A DNA stretch of 64,000 nt from Rhodopirellula baltica SH 1. Its GTDB lineage: Bacteria; Planctomycetota; Planctomycetia; Pirellulales; Pirellulaceae. The stretch lies in the NCBI RefSeq assembly GCF_000196115.1, contig NC_005027.1:5328001-5392000 (forward strand), read 5' to 3'. The notes below the pieces were generated by a model. It worked only from the letters and a program-made list of their open reading frames with translations. It made no database searches and was not told the origin of the DNA. Shown piece after piece: positions 28,379-38,435 of this stretch. Numbering within the stretch: position 1 is the stretch's first letter; each line of letters opens with the position of its first letter. A program made the translations under genes and the position numbers.

Positions 28379-28622
28379 TCGTGCAGTTTTCGAGTGCCGC
28401 ATTTTGGCGGACTTCTGCATTTGAGAACCTCTCCTGAAACGAAGTTTGGGGAGAGGTCGAGCGACGCCGTTCAGGTGAACGCGAGGGTGAGGGCCGGGCA
28501 TGGGAAGCGATGCGCACTCCCCTCCCGGAATTCTCGCTGAACGCTCGCATTCCGACCCTCCCCAACAGCGTTCAGGAGGGTGACTTCAACCTTGCGAGCA
28601 CAACACTCAAAAACAGCACGCC
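28379..28622. repeat. Composite inverted-repeat element related to the 107-bp element
   Basis: It starts TCGTGCAGTTTTCGAGTGC (28379-28397). It ends with the diverged complement around 28602-28622 (CACTCAAAAACAGCACG). Inside are two head-to-head copies of the CTCTCC...GGAGAG hairpin plus GCGAGGGTGAGGG tail: 28426-28508 on the plus strand and about 28510-28590 on the minus strand. It occupies most of the 422-bp gap between the ThuA-like and DinB genes; no ORF there is convincing. Confidence 0.62.
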
Positions 28623-28653
28623 TCCTCCGGGAAGCGAGGAGACTTTTTGTTTT

Positions 28654-28686
28654 GCCGGATCAGCCACCAAGCTGTTCCGGCTTTTT
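28654..28686 (+). terminator. Intrinsic (rho-independent) terminator
   Basis: GCCGGA (28654-28659) pairs with TCCGGC (28676-28681). After one mismatch, CAGC pairs with GCTG around a short loop, and the stem is followed at once by TTTTT (28682-28686). The polarity fits rightward transcription from the ThuA-like gene, although it lies 341 bp past that stop, beyond the composite repeat. Confidence 0.7.
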
Positions 28687-28735
28687 CATGCCCGAAGAGC
28701 TTTATGCCAATTTGTCTGAGTGTCCGAACCGACGT

Positions 28736-29236
28736 TCAGAACATCACCGGTTTGCCACATTCGCGGCGAACAGGAACGACCTGCCCAGCGTGCATCATCG
28801 GGTGAGTCCCGATCAGGATCATCATGTCGCCAACGGTCGGGCAAAAAGCTCGCATTTGTTCTGGCGCTGGATCATCGAGTTTGGACTCGTCCATCGCTTC
28901 GAGAGCCGCCAACGTGTTGGCACGAACCTTGGTCATCAGCTCCAAGTATTCCGCTAACGTGTTGAACTTCGATGCGTCATCGCAATCCACTTTGTCTTTG
29001 TGATGGGCTTCTTCAAAGCCTTCGGGCAATTCCGTTTTGAACTCAGGAAACATCCCGCCCAGCATCATGATTTCTGCGACAACCAAGTGTCCGATTTGCC
29101 ATGCCAGATGGTTGCACCCCTTTCCAGGTCGACGCATCAGATCCGCGTCTTCCAGGTCGCCGAGATAGCCTCGAAAGACCATGTCGCTCAAATTCATTGT
29201 CGACCGAATCGCATCTTTGACGTGCACCGCAATCAC
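28736..29236 (-). CDS. DinB-family protein
   Basis: A 166-residue four-helix-bundle protein of the DinB/YfiT superfamily. The putative metal-binding histidines sit in GCNHLAWQIGHLV (second helix) and IGTHPMMHAGQVVPVRR (near the C-terminus), the usual H...HxxxH arrangement. Members include thiol S-transferases using bacillithiol or mycothiol; the substrate is unknown here. The start is GTG 29236. It appears monocistronic. Confidence 0.82.
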   Translation of the reverse strand: MIAVHVKDAIRSTMNLSDMVFRGYLGDLEDADLMRRPGKGCNHLAWQIGHLVVAEIMMLGGMFPEFKTELPEGFEEAHHKDKVDCDDASKFNTLAEYLELMTKVRANTLAALEAMDESKLDDPAPEQMRAFCPTVGDMMILIGTHPMMHAGQVVPVRRECGKPVMF

Positions 29237-29352
29237 CCTCGTTTGAATTGGAGTTGGCTCTCCGAACTGGACGAGGCTGGATTGAATCGAAACGAAACCC
29301 AGCGAGCCGACGGGGTGAGTCTAACCCATCCAACGCGACTCGAAACCGCGGC

Positions 29353-31563
29353 TCAAGCGAGACAACTGGCGCCAATTTCTACAAAGACCGAATCCACCAA
29401 CGCTGGTGCAAACGCGGCAGATGAAGATTCGAAGAAGTCGTTGTCGTGCGCGTGATCGTGCTCCGACTCGTCGTGATGCTCATCTCCGTGGTCATCTTCA
29501 TGCTCATGCTCGTCGTCATGGTGAGCATGATTGTGATCAGCCAAGCGAACAGAAATCACTGCGGGAACAAAGCCACCAAGCTGTGTCTCACTGGGTTTGT
29601 GCGGGCCCATTTCGTCGGCACGCGTTGCACCAGATTCTGCAACCGGCGGCGTGAAAGCCGTTGCCGAAGAATTCGAAACCGCCGCCCCCTCGGAATTTCC
29701 AGATGCCGGACCGGACAACGTGTTAATGACTCGCAACGCGTCCAATGATGTCACTTTCCCGTCACCAGTGACGTCATAGTAGTTTCCCTGTTCCAACGCT
29801 TCGTTGCCGATATTAATTTCAGAAGCACCCGCTGCGTTCAACGCGTTGATGACACGCAAGGCATCCAATGCAGAGACTTCGCCATCCCCAGTCACATCGG
29901 ATGGTTGAAGAATGTTGGTAGGACTGTCGTTGTTGATGGCTTGGAAACCAGCGGTCGATGCGATTTGATATTGTTCGGCGGTCGCACGAGCTTCGAAACG
30001 CAGCACGTAATTTTGGTTGGCTGACAACGTCACGGACAACTCACCCGCACCGTTGTATTGACCGACTGGTTGCAAATTTTCATCGAGCACAAAAAACGCT
30101 TCTGATGACGCCGCCGATCCGACTTTGGTCACATTCAAAGTTGTATTCGCGGAAGCACGAAACAAGTACGCAACTGGTTGATTGTTGCCCGGGACCGTGA
30201 TGGCGGTGCTACTGAACTCGGGCGAGTTCAATTGCGTCTGTCCGACCGGCGATCCGTCGTCATCCAAAATATTGACCGAGGTTTCCGTGTTCGCTCCCAG
30301 CTTGGCGGCAGTCGAATCGACCAGACGAATCGTCAACGACTCAAGACCCTCGTTTGTACCATTGTCGACCACGTTCACCGTCATCGTCGCGGTGCGTTGA
30401 CCGGATGAAAAATTGAACGCCGCTGGCGTGACGGTGTAATCCGAAGTTGCCGATGCCGTTCCCGAGATCACCACGGGCACCGAGATACTCTGAGAGGGCG
30501 CGGCTGATAAAGTCGCACTGACCGAAACCGCGCCTGCAGATTCCGGAACGGTTTGTTCCGTGGTTGCGATCTGAACCGTTGGTCGGGTGTCCGGCGTCAG
30601 TTCCCAACCAATGTCATCCAAGATCGCGAAATCCAGATCGCTCAACATCCCGTCAAAGTGACTGGTCATCGTCGTTGGCACAACATCGCGAACCGAGCTG
30701 GCCAAGTGGCTGCTGCCGTTCATCGGAATATTCGCGGAACCGGGAAAGATCGCATTGGCATTCGGGCCTGCGAAACGGCCGCCGGCAACATATCGGCTGA
30801 ACGACGGAGCCGTTCCAAAACCCAACACGTGTGCAAATTCGTGAGCCACCACCGCACGGAAGTCCGACTGGCCCGGCTCGCCGGTATCAACAGCTCCGAA
30901 ATTCCAATCCACGTCGCTTCGCGTATCGATTGTGATTGCACCAACGACCGGTGCAAAATCGCTGGGCGTCGAAGCCGCAGCACCCGTCTCACCGCGAGTG
31001 GTCAGGTTGCTGATGAATGCGTTCGCCTGATTGACGCAGGCTTGATCGGGACAGTTGTATCCCACACCAAATGAGTTGTAGCCCCCCAAACCACGAGTCA
31101 GCCCGGTCAAGTTGTTTCCACGAACGTACACCACAATCTCATTGGCCGCCGCACGAAACGATTGAGGCAGCGAGGTCAGTGCTCCCGTCCGCGGATCGAG
31201 CACCGCGGGCTGCCACTGAATCTCCGATCGACTCGGCGGATTGACCGCGGCCAACGTATCGTTGAACCGGTCGACCACTTGGTTCACCACTTCCTGCATC
31301 ACCGCTTTGGCTTGCGGATATCGAGTCGTGAAAAAATTGCTGCTGTCCAGTGAGAAATCCAACCGGACTTTGAGGACACTTTCGCCTTCTGCTTCGCGAC
31401 CAGAACTCTCTCGCGAAGAAACGTCTTCTGCTGCGGCCAAAGCGGACGGCACCGAAACCTCTCCCCAGCCATCAGGATTATGTGGACCGATCATGGAATC
31501 GGCAGCCAACAAGCGTCGATGTTCCAAGTTTTCAACGCGAAGGCGTCGGGAAGAGTTCTGCAT
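29353..31563 (-). CDS. Secreted zinc metalloprotease-like protein with Calx-beta, dockerin and His-rich tail
   Basis: A 736-residue protein. The N-terminus RRLRVENLEHRRLLAAD is the planctomycete LEPR-XLL-type export motif. The peptidase-like domain (~60-325) has HEFAHVLGFG at 241-250, an HExxHxxG zinc site. A Calx-beta domain follows (~327-435, VPESAGAVSVSATLS...NILDDDG), then a middle beta domain. A dockerin-type pair of Ca-binding loops (DVTGDGEVSALDALRVIN and DVTGDGKVTSLDALRVIN) lies at ~553-625. Near the C-terminus is a run of about 35 residues dominated by His, Asp and Glu (~678-712). It is probably cell-surface or extracellular; the substrate is unknown. Confidence 0.85.
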   Translation of the reverse strand: MQNSSRRLRVENLEHRRLLAADSMIGPHNPDGWGEVSVPSALAAAEDVSSRESSGREAEGESVLKVRLDFSLDSSNFFTTRYPQAKAVMQEVVNQVVDRFNDTLAAVNPPSRSEIQWQPAVLDPRTGALTSLPQSFRAAANEIVVYVRGNNLTGLTRGLGGYNSFGVGYNCPDQACVNQANAFISNLTTRGETGAAASTPSDFAPVVGAITIDTRSDVDWNFGAVDTGEPGQSDFRAVVAHEFAHVLGFGTAPSFSRYVAGGRFAGPNANAIFPGSANIPMNGSSHLASSVRDVVPTTMTSHFDGMLSDLDFAILDDIGWELTPDTRPTVQIATTEQTVPESAGAVSVSATLSAAPSQSISVPVVISGTASATSDYTVTPAAFNFSSGQRTATMTVNVVDNGTNEGLESLTIRLVDSTAAKLGANTETSVNILDDDGSPVGQTQLNSPEFSSTAITVPGNNQPVAYLFRASANTTLNVTKVGSAASSEAFFVLDENLQPVGQYNGAGELSVTLSANQNYVLRFEARATAEQYQIASTAGFQAINNDSPTNILQPSDVTGDGEVSALDALRVINALNAAGASEINIGNEALEQGNYYDVTGDGKVTSLDALRVINTLSGPASGNSEGAAVSNSSATAFTPPVAESGATRADEMGPHKPSETQLGGFVPAVISVRLADHNHAHHDDEHEHEDDHGDEHHDESEHDHAHDNDFFESSSAAFAPALVDSVFVEIGASCLA

Positions 31564-31675
31564 GCATCCGGCTCAAATAGAAAAGCAGCGTGTCGGTCTC
31601 ATTCGTCCCGCCACGCGAAAACATTCTACGGGCCGGCCAACTCGAATCGAGACGCGCAAAACGAATTGAGTGGAA

Positions 31676-32437
31676 TCACGGACGCAAGTTCCAATCCTTC
31701 ATCTCGCTTAGAAGATCATCTCGCGTCAAGTTGAAATGCAGGGGGGTTAAGGTCACACACCCCTCGCGAAGCTGGGTCACGTCGGTCATTTCCGCAGGTG
31801 GCTTATCGGGTTGTGTCCACAGTGCCCAATAGTAATCACGTCCGCCGGGGTCCTGACGTTTTTCATAACGTCGTCCGTACTGAGCCAATCCCATCGGCAC
31901 GACTTTCACTTCGCTTGCAGATTCCGTCGCAGCAGTCGGCACGTTCAAATTGAACAACCCACCTCGCGACTCTTCATGACGAACGATTTCACCGATGACA
32001 TTGCGAGCGATCACCGCCGCCGCGTCGAAGTCGTTGTCGTCCGAATTTTCTAGCGACACAGCGACGCTGGTCACGCCAAAGAACGCGCCTTCAATCGCAG
32101 CCGCGACGGTGCCGGAATACAGCACGTTGATTCCGGCGTTCAGTCCGTTGTTGATCCCGCTGACGACCAAATCAATGGGTTCATCGACGAACAACTCAGC
32201 CAAGGAAAGCTTCACGCAATCGGCCGGTGACCCTTCGACCGCCCAAGCCCAATGAACACCATCGCGATGAATGGATTTTGGAACCAACGGGGTCAGATAG
32301 GTGATCGAATGGCCAACACCACTTTGCTCCGTTGCCGGAGCGACCGTGATGACCTCGCCCAAGTGACGCAGTTGTTGACGCAGTGCCGCCAGACCTGGGG
32401 CATGAACGCCATCATCATTCGTTAACAGAATTCGCAT
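31676..32437 (-). CDS. surE: 5'/3'-nucleotidase SurE
   Basis: A 253-residue SurE, a metal-dependent phosphatase acting on nucleoside monophosphates. The N-terminal MRILLTNDDGVHAPGL holds the metal-binding D8 and D9. QSGVGHSITY and DLVVSGINNGLNAGINVLYSGTVAAAIEGA are the two other active-site blocks. ATG 32437 is chosen because it starts at the canonical first strand; the frame is open to 32476. It lies 51 bp downstream of selO on the same strand. Confidence 0.96.
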   Translation of the reverse strand: MRILLTNDDGVHAPGLAALRQQLRHLGEVITVAPATEQSGVGHSITYLTPLVPKSIHRDGVHWAWAVEGSPADCVKLSLAELFVDEPIDLVVSGINNGLNAGINVLYSGTVAAAIEGAFFGVTSVAVSLENSDDNDFDAAAVIARNVIGEIVRHEESRGGLFNLNVPTAATESASEVKVVPMGLAQYGRRYEKRQDPGGRDYYWALWTQPDKPPAEMTDVTQLREGCVTLTPLHFNLTRDDLLSEMKDWNLRP

Positions 32438-32488
32438 GAGAAGTGTTTGTCCATCGATGTGCGCGGCTCGAACCAATCCGAAGATAGG

Positions 32489-34111
32489 TTATGAACTGCA
32501 CGACAACATCGAACAACCCGGACGGTGACGCGCCCACTCGGGTCGCTTCTCGGCAAAGCGTTCTTTCCCCGGTTGATCGTCATACGGTCGACGTAGAACT
32601 TCCAACAACTCACTCACCAACGAATCGTCGCCCTTGTCACACGCATCGATCGCCAACTGAGCCAAGTAGTTCCGCAGCACATACTTCGGATTGACCGCAT
32701 TCATTCGCTGCCGTCGCTGCGAATCCTCCGCGGGAAAACCATCGTCCGCCAAAACACGCGATTGATAGGAACGCATCCAATCCATCAACGCCTGCTGGTA
32801 CTCTTCCGTGACTTCATCGGCAACGTAGTGCGCCTCGGAAAGATGACGAAGCACAGCCGCCAGTTCCAACGTGACAGGTTGCTCTCGCGTCCCAAGTTCA
32901 ATGTCCGCCAACCGCCGATAGAAAATCGTCATGTCGGTCTCGGCCAATTGCAACAACGTCAACAACGAGTCGACCAACTCGTCATCGGTCTCACTCTCGT
33001 ACTTGGACAGCCCCAGCTTGCCTGCCATCATTGAGTGCCAACTCTTTTGGAACTCCTCGACATAAACCGCGATCCCTCGTTGCAACGGTTCCGCTTCCTT
33101 GACCAACGGAACCAAAGCATTGGCCAACGCCACTAAGTTCCACTGGGCGATCTGAGGCTGATGAGCGTAGCGATACCTTCGCCCTTGCGCGTCGGTGGTG
33201 TTCGGCGTCCAGTCGGGATCGTAATCCTCCAGCCAACCGTACGGGCCATAGTCAATCGTCAGCCCAAGAATTGACATGTTGTCCGTGTTCATCACACCGT
33301 GGACAAAGCCGACTCGCATCCAGTGCACCACCATCTCCGCGGTCGTCCGGCAAACTTCCTCGAACATCGCCGCAATCACATCCGGGCCAATCTCGGCATC
33401 CGGCTCCGATAACAGATGCGAAAACTCCGATCGAATCGTGTGTTCCACCAGCGTTTGCAACGTCTCGGTGTCTTCCCGTGACGCGAAGATCTCAAAGTTG
33501 CCAAACCGAATGAACGACGGTGCGACTCGGCATACGATCGCACCCAGTTCATGCTCAGGATGCCCGTCATAGAACATGTCACGAAGCACCTTCTCACCGG
33601 TCAGCACCAAACTGAGAGCCCGCGTGGTCGGCACGCCCAAGTGATGCATCGCTTCGCTGCAAAGAAATTCGCGAACGCTCGATCGCAGAACCGCCAAACC
33701 ATCCGCGGTCCGAGAGTATGGCGTCAGCCCAGCCCCTTTGAGCTGCAACGTCCAGTGCTTCTCATCCGCGGTGACCACTTCGCCAAGATTGATTGCCCGG
33801 CCATCACCCAATTGCCCGGCCCAATTTCCAAATTGGTGACCGCCGTAGCACATCGCAAAAGGATCCATGCCATCGGCCAGAGCGTTGCCGGCCAGAACCT
33901 CGGTCAGCTCGGCCGATCCCAACCACTTCGGATCCAAACCGATCAGCTCGGCGACTTCTTTGGATCCGGCCACCCATTTCGGAGCCGAAACCGGCGTCGG
34001 TTTCACTCGCGAAAAACCCGCTTGGTGAACTTGGCGAGTGAAATTTCGCGGCTCCGTGTCCGCAGGCAAATCTCGCGTGAATCGATTGTCAAACGTCAGA
34101 TCAAATGTCAC
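32489..34111 (-). CDS. selO: Protein adenylyltransferase SelO (YdiU/UPF0061)
   Basis: A 540-residue pseudokinase-fold enzyme that transfers AMP to protein hydroxyls. Signatures are YGGHQFGNWAGQLGDGRA (89-106), QLKGAGLTPYSR (123-134) and the metal-binding GVMNTDNMSILGLTIDYGPYG. The C-terminus ends in SCSS; the cysteine takes the place of the selenocysteine found in eukaryotic SELENOO. E. coli SelO acts in redox-stress protein AMPylation. Located upstream of surE, possibly co-transcribed. Confidence 0.95.
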   Translation of the reverse strand: MTFDLTFDNRFTRDLPADTEPRNFTRQVHQAGFSRVKPTPVSAPKWVAGSKEVAELIGLDPKWLGSAELTEVLAGNALADGMDPFAMCYGGHQFGNWAGQLGDGRAINLGEVVTADEKHWTLQLKGAGLTPYSRTADGLAVLRSSVREFLCSEAMHHLGVPTTRALSLVLTGEKVLRDMFYDGHPEHELGAIVCRVAPSFIRFGNFEIFASREDTETLQTLVEHTIRSEFSHLLSEPDAEIGPDVIAAMFEEVCRTTAEMVVHWMRVGFVHGVMNTDNMSILGLTIDYGPYGWLEDYDPDWTPNTTDAQGRRYRYAHQPQIAQWNLVALANALVPLVKEAEPLQRGIAVYVEEFQKSWHSMMAGKLGLSKYESETDDELVDSLLTLLQLAETDMTIFYRRLADIELGTREQPVTLELAAVLRHLSEAHYVADEVTEEYQQALMDWMRSYQSRVLADDGFPAEDSQRRQRMNAVNPKYVLRNYLAQLAIDACDKGDDSLVSELLEVLRRPYDDQPGKERFAEKRPEWARHRPGCSMLSCSS

Positions 34112-34246
34112 GCGAATATCTCATGGAGGCAAATGGCGCGAAGGATGGCAACTGGATCATGGAAACTCTACCAATCGTTCCAGCCCACGCCACCGCCGCT
34201 GCCATTCCTGTGCCACCACTAATCGCGAAATCAACCTTTCGCGAAA

Positions 34247-35605
34247 TCAAACAAGTCCGGTCAGGGATCCATCGCCACAGAAGTCGGGGTTGCCGAAGCT
34301 CTTCTGAGGGAAGCCCATTTGCTCGGCGATCGTCATCAGGAATCGGTTGTGAGACACCTTGCCGTAATCCTTCGCTCGGCCGGTTCGCAGGCCTAAACCG
34401 CCACCGACACACACAAACGGGATGTCGTTGCGGGTGTGCGAGTTGCCTTTGCCAAGCTCGTTCGTCCAAATGATCGTGGTGTTGTCCAGCATCGAACCGC
34501 TGCCACCGGGCTCAGGTGTGTCCTGCAAACGTTTGGCCAGGTGAGCGATTTGCTCGCAGTACCACGTGTTGATTCGAATCAGTTTCTCGTACGCGTCTTC
34601 GTTCGAATCGGGCTCGTGTGACAAACCGTGGTGCCCTTCATCGATGTCCAACCAACGCATCCGAGGTTGACCGACACTGTTGGTGATTTGGAACGTCGCG
34701 ACGCGAGCGAAGTCGGCCGCCATCGAACTGACCAACAACTCCATTTGCATCCGAGTGATCTCGGGCATGTTGTCGTTTTGAACTTCGACGTTGGGGGTCA
34801 ATTCAGGGACCGCGTGGCCAACCGTCTTGGTGCTCGCTTCCAGTTCGATCTTTAGGTCCTTCTCGACCTTGCGAACCAACTCGACGTGCTGCTGCAACAA
34901 GTGTCGATCTTCCATGCTGACCATTGATTCAATTTTCTTGAAGTCGTCGGTCAAATCGTCCAAGACACTCGCCAGCAACTCACGGTTCTTGGCTTGGCCG
35001 TAGAGTTTGTCGAACATCTTGTACGGGTCGTCGATCGGTGCGACCGGCTGGTTGGCTCCCGCATAAGACATACGAGTCCAGGTGTCGGCGCGATCGGGAA
35101 CCATCACACCGAATTCCAACGAACCAAATCGAGTTCGCGTCGATGGATCGGCTTGCAATTGATTCTTGAGGAATTGATCGATGCTGATGCCCATCGACCA
35201 ACCCGCGGGCGTGTCGCTGCCGCCTTGGATGTCCCCGGGGAACAACTCGATTCCGGTCAGCAAACATCCCATGCCGCGCATGTGACCATCGCCGTCCCCT
35301 TGGATTTGGTTGCACAAACCCTTGATCGTCAGCGTTTGATCCGCGAACGGTTCGAGTGGTTTCAAGATCCGTTTGAATTCCAACTTCTCTTCGTCACCCT
35401 TGGGCCAGAAGTGATCTGGGATCACGCCGTTGGGGCTGAAGACGATGATCAACCGTTGACGTGGCGTCGCGTCGGCCGCCAAAGCCAGGCTGGGCAGGTT
35501 CATCGTGAAGTTCAACGCAGCGGCGCTGATGCCAGTGCGTTGCAAGAACCGACGACGCGAAAGACGTTTCGATGGTTTGCGTGGTGCAGTGGGTTCCATA
35601 TTCAT
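34247..35605 (-). CDS. DUF1552 protein with Tat signal
   Basis: A 452-residue exported protein. The N-terminus [18 protein letters not shown] is a twin-arginine signal. The body shows DUF1552 blocks: [48 protein letters not shown], and a C-terminal [22 protein letters not shown]. These proteins are planctomycete/verrucomicrobial, usually encoded right after a DUF1592-type cytochrome protein, as here (1 bp spacing). Sequence similarity to sulfatase/DUF1501-like alkaline-phosphatase folds suggests hydrolase ancestry; function is unknown. Confidence 0.88.
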   Translation of the reverse strand: MNMEPTAPRKPSKRLSRRRFLQRTGISAAALNFTMNLPSLALAADATPRQRLIIVFSPNGVIPDHFWPKGDEEKLEFKRILKPLEPFADQTLTIKGLCNQIQGDGDGHMRGMGCLLTGIELFPGDIQGGSDTPAGWSMGISIDQFLKNQLQADPSTRTRFGSLEFGVMVPDRADTWTRMSYAGANQPVAPIDDPYKMFDKLYGQAKNRELLASVLDDLTDDFKKIESMVSMEDRHLLQQHVELVRKVEKDLKIELEASTKTVGHAVPELTPNVEVQNDNMPEITRMQMELLVSSMAADFARVATFQITNSVGQPRMRWLDIDEGHHGLSHEPDSNEDAYEKLIRINTWYCEQIAHLAKRLQDTPEPGGSGSMLDNTTIIWTNELGKGNSHTRNDIPFVCVGGGLGLRTGRAKDYGKVSHNRFLMTIAEQMGFPQKSFGNPDFCGDGSLTGLV

Positions 35606-35606
35606 T

Positions 35607-38096
35607 TCAAGCTCCCGCCGTTTGATTGTTCTTAGGTTGTTTCTTCTTAGGCTCTGAATCTGGCAAGGCGTCGCTCGCCGCGATCACAGCAATGTCGACC
35701 ATCAACTTTTTGATATTGAAGTCGGATTGCCGAAATGATTCCGTCAACTCGTCCAAGCCATGGGTGCCATAGGAGGCCACCGGTTGCTTGACAAAATACT
35801 GAAACATCCGAGTCACGAAGGCTCGGTGTGTGTCCGGATTCGCGATCGCCACTTCGGCCAATCCACGAGCCCCTTCGAATTCGATTCGTTCGTCGTCGCG
35901 AGTCAGGTAACTGCCCGATGCGTCGACATTCTTGTTCATGTCTTTTTCGCGGAACCTGCCAACCGCGTCAAAATGCTCGAGTGCAAACCCAAGCGGGTTG
36001 ATTCGTGAATGACAGATCTGGCAGCTTTCAGGACTGGTTTGCAACGCCACTCGTTCACGGGTCGTCAGATCCGGATGCAAATCCGGGCTGAGTGGCGAGA
36101 ACGCTTCGTTGGGTGGCCGTAGGGTGCGCCCCATCACGTGGCGAATCAAAAACACGCCGCGGTGAATCGGGGATGTCGCCGAATGGTATGACAACCGAGC
36201 CATCACCAACGGATGAGTCAACACACCGACATGAATGTTCGGGTCACGAACCGATTGAGTCCACGTGCCGGATCCATTCTGCTCGTCCGTATTCTCATCA
36301 CCGGATTTGGCCGGCTTCCAAGCTTCTCCATAAAAATCCGCCAAACGTTGATTCGTGAACGACCAATCGGCCGCCAACAGTTGCCGAAAATCGCTGGTCT
36401 CACTCCACACCGTTGCGTCCAGGAACTGATCAAGCGAGGTCCTCAGATCCGCGATCAACTCTTCGCTGAAACCGGGGTACTTCTCATCGTCTTTGCGAAG
36501 GTCGTCCTCGGGACCAAGTTCCATCCAGTGATAAAGCATTTGCTTCAGTTTCACTCGAGTCCGAGCGTCATCGAGCATCCGCTCCGCCGCCCTGCGAATC
36601 GATTGTTCGTCCCGCAGCTGGTCTTTCTTGATTCGATCCTGCAACCAACCCTCCGATGGCAGTGAGTCGTGCAACACTAGTGCCAAACGATTGGCAACCT
36701 GCTGCGAAACCGTCCGATCCGCATCAAGGCTGGGATACAAAAACCGCGGTGACTTCAGCGTCATCAACACGACGGACTTAGTGATGTCGGTTTCGTCTTC
36801 AAACGCTTCGATCGCAGGAACCACAATGCGTTCGGGATGGACCGCTTCCGCATTTCCCCGGTGAGCAACCGTGACGAAGTCAGACAGAAAGTCTTTGAGT
36901 TTCTCTTCCCGAGAACGCTCATCCTTTCGATGCTTCCGAACGTATTCGTTCCACAACTGGTCTCGCATCGCGACGGCGAACTCGATCGCACCTTCCGTCA
37001 CGGCTGAATCCCAAGCGACGTCGACCGAGATACCTCGTTCGAACCCGTAGGAACTGTCGTCGGGCGGCATGGTCGTGGAAAGTTGCAACGCAGGTGGACT
37101 CCAACCCGGGACCAACGCCGAAGCAGGAATGATTGTTTCAATGCCACCTGGAGGAACCCAAGAAAGCGAGATGCTTGCCGGTGGCGTTTCACCTTTTCTC
37201 TTGCGTTGGTTGAGGTCGATCTCAAGCGGATAAACCCGCCCACCGGTCAGCAACAACGTACGCCGAAATTCATTGCGACCTTCTGATTGGACATGGTTGT
37301 CGATCAACTGCTTCGAATCGTGACCAAAGTCCATCGTGAACGACGTTTTGCTTCGGACCACGATCTCATAGCGACCGGTTTGCTCGACACGCAATCCACC
37401 ATCCCAGTGAGCATGAAATTCGTCCCAAGGAACACCTTCGCCGGGGCCTTCTTTGCCAAAGTCAAAATCAACAACCGAATCGACTCGTTCGATCTTTCGG
37501 TTCTCCTTCTTCCAACCTTTGCCCTCGTAAATAGAAACCGACAAACCGTGTTTCGATTGGTGGTTTTCCCAAGTCGTCTCTTGGAGCCCCGCGAAGTGGG
37601 CGTACAAGTCCGACAGGCTTTGACGAAACTGAGTTCCGGTCAAACGCTGTAAGGATTGTCGCGGCGGACGATTACGAATCTGCGCCGCTTCACTGTAGAA
37701 GGCATGATGGATGTAAGCCGCCACAGCCGCCGCTTCCTCACCGACGCAGAGATCGGGATCTTCCTCGGGCATCGTGTCCACGATGATCTCGGTCAATTCA
37801 CCGATCGATCCATCACCCACCAAAGGATCCGGATAGAAATCTTCCGTTCCCGATCCCTTTTCACCATGGCACTGCAGACATTGCTCGGCATAGATCTTCA
37901 GCCCCGCCGACAAAACGGGATCTTCAGCGATCACTGAATCGAGCGAGCTGCTTTCGGCGGCCGGAACCGGCTGAGCCATGCAAGCGAGCAAAGCGAATGA
38001 TGCGGCCGCACCGATCCGAAAGATCATCCCCATGCCGGCAAAAATGCCTGGGCAGGAGAAGGTGGAGGCGCGTACCAAATTTGGAATGCGTCGCAT
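35607..38096 (-). CDS. Exported cytochrome-c/PA14/DUF1592-DUF1588-DUF1585 protein
   Basis: An 829-residue protein. A signal peptide is followed by one cytochrome-c-type haem site CLQCH. The DUF1587-like helix is [18 protein letters not shown]14-like carbohydrate-recognition insert follows ([23 protein letters not shown]). Then come DUF1592 ([15 protein letters not shown]), DUF1588 ([30 protein letters not shown]), [19 protein letters not shown], and C-terminal DUF1585 ([14 protein letters not shown]). It forms a pair with the DUF1552 gene. Start uncertain: ATG 38096 gives a long n-region; ATG 38033 or 38027 would begin right at the signal peptide. Confidence 0.88.
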   Translation of the reverse strand: MRRIPNLVRASTFSCPGIFAGMGMIFRIGAAASFALLACMAQPVPAAESSSLDSVIAEDPVLSAGLKIYAEQCLQCHGEKGSGTEDFYPDPLVGDGSIGELTEIIVDTMPEEDPDLCVGEEAAAVAAYIHHAFYSEAAQIRNRPPRQSLQRLTGTQFRQSLSDLYAHFAGLQETTWENHQSKHGLSVSIYEGKGWKKENRKIERVDSVVDFDFGKEGPGEGVPWDEFHAHWDGGLRVEQTGRYEIVVRSKTSFTMDFGHDSKQLIDNHVQSEGRNEFRRTLLLTGGRVYPLEIDLNQRKRKGETPPASISLSWVPPGGIETIIPASALVPGWSPPALQLSTTMPPDDSSYGFERGISVDVAWDSAVTEGAIEFAVAMRDQLWNEYVRKHRKDERSREEKLKDFLSDFVTVAHRGNAEAVHPERIVVPAIEAFEDETDITKSVVLMTLKSPRFLYPSLDADRTVSQQVANRLALVLHDSLPSEGWLQDRIKKDQLRDEQSIRRAAERMLDDARTRVKLKQMLYHWMELGPEDDLRKDDEKYPGFSEELIADLRTSLDQFLDATVWSETSDFRQLLAADWSFTNQRLADFYGEAWKPAKSGDENTDEQNGSGTWTQSVRDPNIHVGVLTHPLVMARLSYHSATSPIHRGVFLIRHVMGRTLRPPNEAFSPLSPDLHPDLTTRERVALQTSPESCQICHSRINPLGFALEHFDAVGRFREKDMNKNVDASGSYLTRDDERIEFEGARGLAEVAIANPDTHRAFVTRMFQYFVKQPVASYGTHGLDELTESFRQSDFNIKKLMVDIAVIAASDALPDSEPKKKQPKNNQTAGA

Positions 38097-38435
38097 GTTT
38101 TCAACAGGATGGGAAAGGACGTGAACCCGAAGGCGGGTGCCAGAAAACTGACGTTGGATTCACCAAGGCAGGGCGTTGTATTTTAGGCGACTTAGGCGAA
38201 CGTAACACCCCGAAAACCTTCATTTCGAGCGTCTAGCCACCCAATTCGTCTCCATAGAGCGCGTTTTGGCAGTGAACGGGAGTGGAAAACACCGTTTTTC
38301 GGCCTTTCGACCGCACGGTTCATTCAGATAGGCTCGGCGAATCGGATTCCCCCGATCCAGTCGGTCCCCGTTCAATTGACCGGCCAATCCGATTGACCCG
38401 ATGGTCCGCCTCCCCATTTGATACGAGCGTCAAGG
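38097..38435. other. Intergenic region between divergent genes
   Basis: These 339 bp separate the DUF1592 gene (leftward) and the TIGR03009-like gene (rightward) and must carry both promoters. No ORF, hairpin or repeat in it is convincing to me. Confidence 0.4.
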
